Shown here: positions 57,190 to 64,000 of the stretch, one piece after another
How positions within the stretch are numbered: position 1 is the stretch's first letter
Layout of the letters: every line of letters begins with the position of its first letter
Translations under genes and position numbers: made by a program
DNA from: Adiantum capillus-veneris
Lineage: Eukaryota > Streptophyta > Polypodiopsida > Polypodiales > Pteridaceae
Assembly (NCBI GenBank): GCA_014529385.2
Contig: CM043946.1
Coordinates: 17,808,077 to 17,872,076, forward strand
Length of the DNA stretch: 64,000 bases
Direction of reading: 5' to 3'
Notes under the pieces: model-generated
What the model saw: only the letters and a program-made list of their open reading frames with translations
Told to the model about the DNA's origin: nothing
Database searches by the model: none

Positions 57190-58245
57190 TATTCCCTCTT
57201 TTATTTTTCCCTAAAACTAATGTGATTTTATTGGGATAATTAGGTAAACTAATTATCTAAGGGTAACATAATTACCAAGGGTTACTTAAGGTATAATTAA
57301 TTTCTAATAAATAACTCAAGACTTTTTTAATCAATTTGATAATTTTCCCCTTTTAATTTGTCCTAAAAAAAGAGTAATTTTGTTAAACTACTTAGGTAAA
57401 CTAATTATTTGAGATTGAAATAACTATCACAATTTTCCTAACATATAAATAACCTCTGATAAATAACTCATATCATTTTGAATCAATTCATTAATTTTCC
57501 CCTTTTCATTTGTCCTAAAAATAGAGTAATTCTGCTAAAGTAATTATGTAAATTAATTATCTGAGCTTAACATAATTATCATAGGTTCCCTAACATATAA
57601 TAACCTCTGAAATATAACTCATATCATTTTGAATCAATTTACTAAAAATATATCCTAAAAACAAAGTAATTATGCAAAAGTAATTAGCTAAATTTATTAT
57701 CTGAGCTTCACATAATTATCACGACTTTCCTAGCATGTACTTAACCTCTGAAAAATAACTCAAACCAATTTGAATCTATTTGCTAATTTCCCCTATTTAA
57801 TGTGTCCTAAAAACAAAGTAATTCTGCTAAAGTAATTAGATAAACTAATTATCTGAGCTTCACATCATTATCATGGGTATCCTAACATATAATTAGCTTT
57901 TGATAAATAACTCAAATCATTTTGAATCTATTTACTAATTTTCCCTATTTAATTTGTCCTAAAAACATAATATTTCTGCTAAAGTAATTAGATAAATTAT
58001 TCATCTGAGCTTGATATAATTATCATGGGTTCCCTAACATATAAGTAACCTCTAATAAATAACTCAAATTAATTTGAATCTATTTGCTAGTTTTCCCTAT
58101 TTGATTTGTCCTAAAAATAGAGTATTTTTGCTAAAGTAACTAAATAAATCAATTAACTGAGCTTGACATAATTTTCATAGGTTTCGTAACATGTAATTAA
58201 CCTTTGATAAATAACTCAAATCAATTTGAATCCATTTGGTATCTC
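57190..58245. repeat. AT-rich tandem array, ~152-bp monomer
   Basis: The landmark ATAACTCA recurs at 57311, 57463, 57614, 57755, 57907, 58059 and 58211 (spacings 152, 151, 141, 152, 152, 152). Each is followed by TTTGAATC.ATTT and preceded by a TAACCT(C/T)TGA-like word. Other conserved words are TTTGTCCTAAAAA and ATTATCTGAGCTT. More diverged copies may extend left to about 56900. No gene. Confidence 0.9.
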
Positions 58246-58501
58246 CACAAATCGACTTTGAAATCCCAACAATAGAAAAAGGGCTCGCTGCTGCTGCACG
58301 CTCCCTCCCCTCTTGCGCCATAGCCTCCCCTCACCCCCCTTCTCTCTCTCGCCCTCGCGCTGCCATCAGCCCCCCTCACGCTGCCCCCCCCCCTCGCCCT
58401 CGCGCTGCATCCCCCACCCCCTCCCGCCTTGCGCTGTCTCCCCCTCCCAGCCCTGCCCGCCACCTGCTGCCCGCTGTCCTCCCCCCCTAGCTGCCCCCTA
58501 G

Positions 58502-58538
<37 letters not shown>
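58502..58538 (+). repeat. Run of 37 cytosines
   Basis: A homopolymer in the GC-rich 5' region of the LINE. Its length may be unreliable in assembly. Polyproline and polyglycine frames across it are artefacts. Confidence 0.85.
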
Positions 58539-58540
<2 letters not shown>

Positions 58541-58683
58541 CCCCCCCTCCCCTTTGTCCGCATTATCCCCGAAGGTTTCTTTGTGCCTGGCTCTGCAACA
58601 TTTGTTCTTCGGACAAGTGTTCGGCGTCCTCGATTGCAGATTGTTCTTCTCTGTCCGCCTCTTCGACTCAGCAGTAGACACAG

Positions 58684-60539
58684 ATGGAGGCTCCAGCTCT
58701 GCCACAGAGGGACTCGCTTGAAGCCCCCTCGCCTGACCCCGCTGAGCCCACCATTCGACTTGCTCTTTCGCCGACAAAGCAAGCGAGCCTTGCCGCAGAG
58801 GTAGAGCGCTTCAATGCGACTTCTGTCATCTGCAAGGTTCTCGGCACCCATCCTAGCAGAGGAGAGCTGCGAGACCTTCTCCAGGCCCGCCTTCTCGCAG
58901 AGGTGGGCAAGATTTTGGATGTTCAGATCCTCGGACGGGGGTACTACCAGATCGAGTTCGAGACTTCTGAGATGGCCTCCAAGGTCATAGCTATGAGTCC
59001 ACTGGCTATACGAGCATCATCGCCCACTTTCGACAGTGGCGACATGGTTTTGACCCGACTTCGGATGTGCTAGTAGAGGAGGCAGACATTCCCATCTCAG
59101 TCTGCTTTCCGGGTTTACGGAGGGAGTACCTTCCACTTCTCTCCAGGATTGGCTCCGCCATCCGGACTGTTCTGGAGACACCTCGTACGGCAGCATCAGT
59201 AGCTGCCAAGGCGGCTGGCATCCCTTCAGTTCGAGTTTTGGTCAAAGATACCCACACGCTCTCGAAGGTCATCCTCTTGCCTCGGGTGAGTGGGGGTTGG
59301 TTTCGACAGAGTGTGGAGTACTCAGGTCTCCCGAACCGGTGCTTCATTTGCAGACAGATGGGCCACCTAGTGAAGGCCTGTCCACGGAGGAGGCCACGAC
59401 CTGCACCTCAGCTTCAGCCCCAGCCTGCCAAGGCTGGGCCGCAGCCTCAGCCAGCGACACAGCGCACAGATTCTGAGCCACCCTCGGAGCCTGGGGCTCT
59501 AGCGGAGGAGGGGTGGCAGCATGCCCGTGGCCGTCAACGCCAGGGGCCACAACAACAGCCTGGCACGCAGAGTGGCCCTCAAGTGCCTACTCAACAGCAG
59601 TGGGTTCCCACGGGGAACCGCTTTGGTCCTCTTGAGCAGGAGGAGTCCCCTACGCCAGCCTCCACCTCCGCTTCACCCTCGCCAGCCTTCCCACCTCCAG
59701 ATCTCCCCTCTTCCTCCTCATCCCCTCCTCTGCCCTCTGCTCCCGCCCACTCCCCACCTCGCCCCTCTGTCTCTGTCGCCCCACCCCGCTTCTCTTCTCC
59801 TCCGCCCCCCCCTGCTCCTGCTCCCCCTCCTCCTGCTCCAGTACCTCAGTCGACCCAGGAGACTGGTCCCTCGCCGGCGGCTAGGAGATCTCTTGGCAGT
59901 GCTTTTGCCAAGAGTCGCCTAGCGAGAGAGGGTCAGCCCTTCTTGCGGCCCCCTCTACAGATTCAGACATCTTCCCTTGTAGCTATCCCTCGTGGTTTGA
60001 CGAGCATTGACCTCCGACGCCGCTGGGATTTCTTCGATTACGGATTCACTCGCTTTCTCGGCGATTCCGCAGCAAACCACGAGGCAGCCTGCTTCAGGGT
60101 CCACGCTCTATTCCTCGCCGCTAGGGGGACAAAGGCCTTGGACTCGGCAGTTGGTTTCTCCTTTCCCCTCTATGGTAGGACCGAGACAGAGTGGTCCCTC
60201 GACTCAGTGGAGGGATGGTTTCATACACAGGTTCTCGAGTTCTCTCACCACATGGGAGAACTTGGAGTTACAGATTTGCTGCAGACTTTGTGGCCACTGG
60301 CCAAGTTTGCGGTGACACCCCCAGACTCAGCAGGATGTAGGCACATTGTGGTATACATTTTTGCTGATACGCAGTGTTTGCCTTGCTATGTATACATACA
60401 TGAGAACTCCTGGACAGAGGAGGTTTCTTTACGCATGGCTCGCTCTGCTTGGGCTTGGGCAGACACTCACTACAGGCTCGCCTATCTAGAGGACGCTCGG
60501 ATGCGGATTACTCCCCATCCAAGCCTGCCTCGAAGATAG
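58684..60539 (+). pseudogene. LINE ORF1 (DUF4283-like, CCHC knuckle), frameshifted
   Basis: Two overlapping pieces: 58684-59073 (MEAPALPQRDSLEAPS) and 59067-60539. The first carries a DUF4283-like fold region (VERFNATSVICKVLG, VQILGRGYYQIEF). It ends at RLRMC, where a one-frame shift continues in the second piece (EEADIPISVCFPGLRREYLP). Knuckle CFICRQMGHLVKAC lies near 59340-59385. A long Pro/Ser/Gln-rich linker (about 59390-59900) and a Trp-rich C-terminal domain (RRRWDFFDYGFTRFLG) follow. Plant L1 ORF1 proteins bind the element RNA. The start at 58684 is the first Met before the conserved region. Confidence 0.8.
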
Positions 60540-60581
60540 CCCGTCTTGCCGCTGCGGCAGCATCTGTTCTCTCTCTCTCCC

Positions 60582-60934
60582 CATGAGGATCGTCTCGTGG
60601 AATGTGCAGGGATTAGGTGGGCCCCAGTTTCAGTGACAGCGGGGCCGATTGCGTCAGGAGCTGCAGCGTTGCCTTGTGGGAGGAGAGATTGATCTCCTTA
60701 TGCTTCAGGAGCACCATTTGTCTGAGAGCCGCATTCGGCGATGTGGTCAGATTTTGCGTGGACGTTATGATACCTTTTGGTCAGCTGCTTTTGGACCTGG
60801 AGGCATCCAGGGTGGGGTATGCATGACTATTGCGGACTCACTACAGCAGGCCATTGTGGGCAGAGGGATTATTGTGCCAGGCAGGGCTCAGTGGATCACT
60901 CTGCAGGTTTAGGGTGACCTTGTGGGCTTGCAGA
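60582..60934 (+). pseudogene. LINE ORF2 endonuclease N-terminus, truncated
   Basis: It starts MRIVSWNVQGLGG, the hallmark beginning of the L1 endonuclease, with the catalytic-Glu block LMLQEHHLSESRI. An in-frame TGA replaces a codon after GGPQFQ (60633-60635) and TAG breaks it at 60910-60912. It then loses similarity at about 60934. It begins 43 bases after ORF1 ends. Only the first ~115 residues of a protein usually over 1000 residues long remain. Confidence 0.82.
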
Positions 60935-61738
60935 CGAGGTTGAAGCAGTGAAGCTAGAGGAGGTTCCCGAGCTTGAAACCGAAGAGGAGACTAGACCGAG
61001 TGATGATAGCTCTATGGACGCAAATACGAGTTGGGAGACTGAGTCATCCCAATCCAGGTATGATGAGTTTGACCTCTTACATGTGAGTGGAGAGGCAGTG
61101 AATATGTGCGAGGAGCAGCTTGAAGTGCAAACCGAGGTGCTTAGTGAAGACCGAATGGAGCACTCTAGGCCTACGAGTAGTGAAGAGCAGGTAAAGCTGG
61201 TGTGCAGTGCCATGCTAATAATGACCATGTTGATGAAAATAGCAGTAGAATATTCCATAGTGGTGCAGCAGGTGCAAAATTTTTCTAAAAGGTGTGAAGC
61301 AGTTGTACCCATGGGAGAGGACAAGGATAATGTGATAGAGAACGAGTTTCTCTCTTCCTTGGCAAAGATTGAGGATGCATCAGTAGAAGAGCAGGTGCAG
61401 CGGACAAGCAAGCGGTGCTTATCGACCTTGAAGGGCCGATTGACAAGGAGGAGCTCGATGATGCTGGAATTGAGTTCATGGTAGGTGAAAAGGACGGTGT
61501 GGAGTCAAAGTTAGAGGTGCTTCCTATGCAGTTGGTGCCCTCTATGACAGGTGATGCGGACTCCAAGGCGGTGTCCAAGCTTTGTAAGGAGGTCTATGAG
61601 TGGTGGTTAAAGGGAATGCTAATCAAGGTAGATGTGCAGTGTGCTATCGAGCAGGTGCAGGATCTGCTAGACGAGGATCTAGCCTTACATGGATGGGAGG
61701 GTGGGTTAGGTACATCACCAATGTTGATTGCAAAATAA
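60930..61738 (+). CDS. Acidic reading frame, unknown
   Basis: The frame from about 60933 (DEVEAVKLEEVPELETEEET; first Met 60948) runs to 61484. A second frame (61415-61738, IDLEGPIDKEELDDAGIEF to MLIAK) overlaps and appears to continue it after a shift. The joined product of about 265 residues is strongly acidic, with short hydrophobic stretches such as VCSAMLIMTMLMKIAV. The left edge follows TTGCAG, a possible splice acceptor. I do not recognise the family. It may be an exon of a host gene or a fragment carried by a transposable element. Confidence 0.35.
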
Positions 61739-61740
61739 TG

Positions 61741-62070
61741 TTAGGTCACCTTGAAGGTTGCAAGAAGGAAAATGTTGTTCTTAGATTGCACATTAAAGTT
61801 TTTGGGATCATCTGGTCCAATGCTTGCATCCAGAGCTCTGTTCATGAGTGTGATTGTGACTCACTCAACCTTCATCTCCTTTACAAGCTCACACTCATCT
61901 AGCTTGATGACAAACTTTAGGACACCGTTGCACTCTTCGGGAGTAACATCAAACAACTGCACAATGTATGTTTGCAAAGAGATCAAATCATAAAAAATAT
62001 TGTTATACTTGTCATATACCATTTCATCCCCTTTTGGAAATATGTATGTCGAATCAATGTGAAAAGGACT
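61741..62070 (-). pseudogene. Exon-like coding trace, unknown
   Basis: A minus-strand frame of about 110 codons with one TGA (61861-61863). It reads SPFHIDSTYIFPKGDEMVYD and, further on, FDVTPEECNGVLKFVIKLDE, then FNVQSKNNIFLLATFKVT before TAA. ACTCTCAG just upstream could be a splice acceptor. The regular amino-acid composition suggests former coding sequence, but I cannot name the protein. A second short stretch upstream (about 62385-62450, YDLILNRKNIAGLLDDKH) precedes a GTAAG donor-like word and may belong to the same gene. Confidence 0.3.
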
Positions 62071-62472
62071 ACTGAGAGTTTAAAGCACCTCTTTGTTGGC
62101 TTCCCATCTTGTTTTTTGAATAGAGAAAGGGTTTGGAAGTAGGGTGTACTTGATATGATATTTTTTAACCTATTTTTGCACAAATCTGAATATGAAGAGC
62201 TAGGATGCTAAAACCTTTCTTAATAAAATGAAAACTGCAAATGACACCACATCGTTGTAAATTGCAATGTATCCCTTATTGGATATTTGAGCTTCATCCT
62301 AAATTAATTGAAAATCTTGTGCATGTAGTTGGTTCTCCTTTTAAAAGACTTTCAAGTTGCTTGGCAACGATCTTACCTTAGTGCTTGTCATCCAAGAGAC
62401 CAGCGATGTTTTTGCGATTCAATATGAGGTCGTAAGGTTCCAAGGAGGTTTTTGTGTTGCACTCCACTTCCT
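62071..62472. other. Gap between coding trace and LTR
   Basis: Mostly non-coding AT-rich sequence. Apart from the short minus-strand stretch at about 62385-62450 noted with the coding trace, I see nothing here. Confidence 0.4.
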
Positions 62473-62826
62473 TGTTGGGGTGAAGCAAAGATTTGGGTAT
62501 GCATATCAAACATAAGAGATATGTCTAAGAGTTAAGTAAAATATGAACCTAGTTGTTATGAGTGCGTATAGAGCTAGAGGAGAGCAAGAGGAGGCGCTCA
62601 CAATGTACAAGAACTTGGGACTTGATGATAAGCTTAATCTTGATTACAAGACTTAATACTTTATTAAGAGAGCTAGATACAAGACTTTGATTACATGACT
62701 TGAGTACAAGACAAGGCTTGATTGCAAGGACAAGACTTGAACATAAGACAAGAACTAGAAGAGGGATTTCCTCATAGGAGGCTCACAACTGGTGTTGGCA
62801 AGAGTGAGGGGCTTGTGGCCCAAGAC

Positions 62827-62839
62827 CCCTATTTATACT
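62827..62839 (-). promoter_or_regulatory. TATA box of the chromovirus LTR
   Basis: Minus strand GTATAAATAGGGG, a strong plant TATA match about 30 bases after the heat-shock-like cluster. Confidence 0.7.
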
Positions 62840-62868
62840 AGAGCTTGAGGAGGCTACTTGAGGAGGTT

Positions 62869-63118
62869 AGAACTTTCTAGGTTGTTCTTGAGGCAATTAG
62901 AATCTTCTAGAACCCTCTTGATCCTTCTAGTCCTTCTAGAACCTTCTTGATCCTTCTAGTTCTTCTAGAACCTTCTTCAACTTTCTAGAGCCTTCTAAAA
63001 ACCTCTAGATTCTTCCAAAATCTTCTCCAAGCTTCTAGAAACTTCTAGAATCTCCTTGATACTTTTAGAACCTTCTAGAATCTTCTAGATCCTTCTAAAT
63101 TCTTCTAGAGTCTTCTAG
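62869..63118 (-). promoter_or_regulatory. Cluster of heat-shock-element-like motifs
   Basis: Dense TTCTAGAA and TTCnnGAA repeats. Two perfect four-unit elements are visible: TTC-GAA-TTC-GAA at 63033-63050 and GAA-TTC-GAA-TTC at 63068-63085, both with two-base gaps. A three-unit element is at 62963-62975. This is the consensus bound by heat-shock transcription factors. The motif is its own reverse complement, so it acts in both directions. Confidence 0.7.
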
Positions 63119-63225
63119 TGATGATGTAGGCGATGACATAGGTAATGATGCAGGCGATGACACATGTGATGATGTAGACGATGACATCATTGATGACATA
63201 GGAGATGATGCAGGCGGCGACTAAC
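63118..63225. repeat. Short tandem repeat of GATGA-rich units
   Basis: Imperfect units such as GATGATGCAGGCGATGACA, GATGATGTAGACGATGACA and GATGATGCAGGCGGCGAC, within the U3 end of the LTR. Confidence 0.75.
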
Positions 63226-63628
63226 TCTCAAGCATCCATGACATTACCCCCTCCTCTAGCGTCGAGTTCCACGAGGAGCGGTTTTTCCTCTTGGCATGGG
63301 AGGAAAGTGATGGATGGCTATTGATGGTATTCATGAGGTTTGGACCAATGACAAGACTCCAGTACTAAAACATGGAAGATTGCATAAATCTGCCTATTGT
63401 AACCTTCCAAGGTCGGTAACTTTTCTAGTTTTCAACGGATTCTGATTCTGAAAATTACTAACCATATTAAAGCTCTGCTTATGATTCCAAAAATACCAAT
63501 ATTAGCCGTGTTTGAATCCCTTCAACAATGGTTTTCAAATTAATTTTACAAGCTTTGTACAGTTTTTAAGGTTTTGGAAACTGAAAACCTTACAATCACC
63601 CAACTCAAGGAATTGAGATGTCCTCATC

Positions 63629-64000
63629 TCAACCGAAATTGGGAAAATCTTTGCGAAGTGATACTTCATCCTCCCAGGTGGCGTCTTCAGTGGGGTAGTC
63701 CTTCCATTTTACTAAATTTTCTCTTATAACTCTACTTCTCATACTCCTTTCCCTAGTGTCGAGAATACAATCTGGTTGGAGTTCAAGAATTCCCTGCTTC
63801 TGCATCACAATCTGTTCGTCATCTAGAGTATGATTTGGATTTGGGATGTAGGGTTTTAGAATACTGATATGGAATACATTATGGACCTTGAGTTGCTTAG
63901 GCAATTTTAGTTTGTAAGCTTGATCACTGATTACTTTAACCACTTCATAAGGTCCACAATATCTAGGGCTTAGTTTTTTGTATTCTCCCAAGGACAGAGT
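63629..64000 (-). pseudogene. Chromovirus integrase tail and chromodomain, partial
   Basis: The minus-strand frame runs off the right window edge. It reads YKKLSPRYCGPYEVVKVI, the GPY/F motif of gypsy integrases, then HNVFHISILKPYI, then a chromodomain (ILDTRERSMRSRVIRENLVK, WKDYPTEDATWEDE). It ends DFPNFG with its stop just before 63629. The sequence left of it (63259-63628) is non-coding and leads to the polypurine tract and LTR. This is the C terminus of a chromovirus pol. The visible part is open, so the element could be intact; labelled partial because the rest is outside. Confidence 0.85.

Larger units (their letters stand above)
58250..60934 (+). mobile_element. L1-type LINE, truncated after the start of ORF2
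   Basis: It holds a GC-rich 5' untranslated region (58250-58683, including a run of 37 C at 58502-58538), ORF1 with a DUF4283-like region and CCHC knuckle, and the beginning of ORF2 with an endonuclease. The reverse transcriptase and poly(A) tail are missing: similarity stops at about 60934 after GDLVGLQ. LINE copies usually lose their 5' end, so loss of the 3' part suggests a later insertion, deletion or rearrangement. Left boundary taken from the end of the 152-bp array. Confidence 0.82.
62473..63243 (-). repeat. 3' LTR of a chromodomain gypsy element
   Basis: 771 bp, minus strand TGTCATGGATG to CACCCCAACA, starting right after a polypurine tract (63244-63258, minus-strand TAGAGGAGGGGGTAA). 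From its start it has a GATGA-rich tandem stretch (63118-63225), a TTCTAGAA cluster (62869-63118), a TATA box (62827-62839) and an AATAAAG (minus, about 62655). The partner LTR lies beyond the right edge of the window. Confidence 0.75.

Noticed and set aside
58236-58851. Polyproline, polyglycine and Arg-rich frames
   Set aside because: Composition artefacts of the GC-rich LINE 5' region and the C37 run.
61741-62070. Argonaute-like N-terminal domain in the minus-strand trace
   Set aside because: Only a few residues (YD..NN.F and a following beta-like stretch) resemble it; not enough to name.

Overview
The window is a stretch of plant nuclear DNA made almost wholly of transposable elements nested in one another. 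The evidence is the set of Ty1/copia and Ty3/gypsy polyproteins of plant lineages (a Tat-type gypsy with two RNase H domains, a chromodomain gypsy, copia elements primed by tRNA-Met-like sites), a plant L1-type LINE ORF1 with a CCHC knuckle, and long (GA)n/(CT)n tracts. It comes from a repeat-rich land-plant genome; I cannot name the species, and a non-angiosperm origin is only a guess. I see no confident intact host gene, rRNA, tRNA or CRISPR.

Layout, outermost first. (1) 1-6704: 3' part of a plus-strand LTR element (E1) with ~284-bp tandem units carrying a 20-bp palindrome, a decayed unknown coiled-coil reading frame and a 3' LTR. It interrupts element A. (2) A (6705-20421) and B (20422-54471) are two minus-strand copies of one gypsy family with gag and protease but no visible reverse transcriptase. 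They lie head to tail and share the LTR at 19889-20421. A is split by a solo LTR (9431-12094) and a copia element, C3 (12595-18346). B is split by copia element C1 (24213-37001). C1 contains copia element C2 (26623-34304), and C2 contains a solo LTR (32542-34131). This gives four nesting levels, with exact 5-bp target duplications for C3, C1, C2 and the inner solo LTR. (3) The 5' LTR of B is split by a 12.4-kb Tat-type gypsy (41731-54106) with ~2.7-kb LTRs. The solo LTR inside A belongs to this same family.

The Tat-type element is the youngest-looking large element. Its two LTRs are very similar and its gag-pol is open for 1629 codons, with one TAG before the integrase tail. Upstream of gag it carries two tandemly related ORFs of unknown function, in the place where Ogre-type elements carry an extra ORF. 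Elements A and B encode a DGG-type protease followed, in B, by a second DTG-type retropepsin and no polymerase, so they would depend on proteins from another element.

54472-64000 holds a relative of the inner solo LTR (54603 on), local tandem duplications, a gag N-terminal fragment (56336-56545, minus), a ~152-bp AT-rich tandem array (about 57190-58245), a LINE cut off after the start of its endonuclease (58250-60934), an unrecognised acidic reading frame, and the 3' end of a minus-strand chromovirus. The LTR of that chromovirus (62473-63243) has a dense cluster of heat-shock-element motifs directly upstream of its TATA box.
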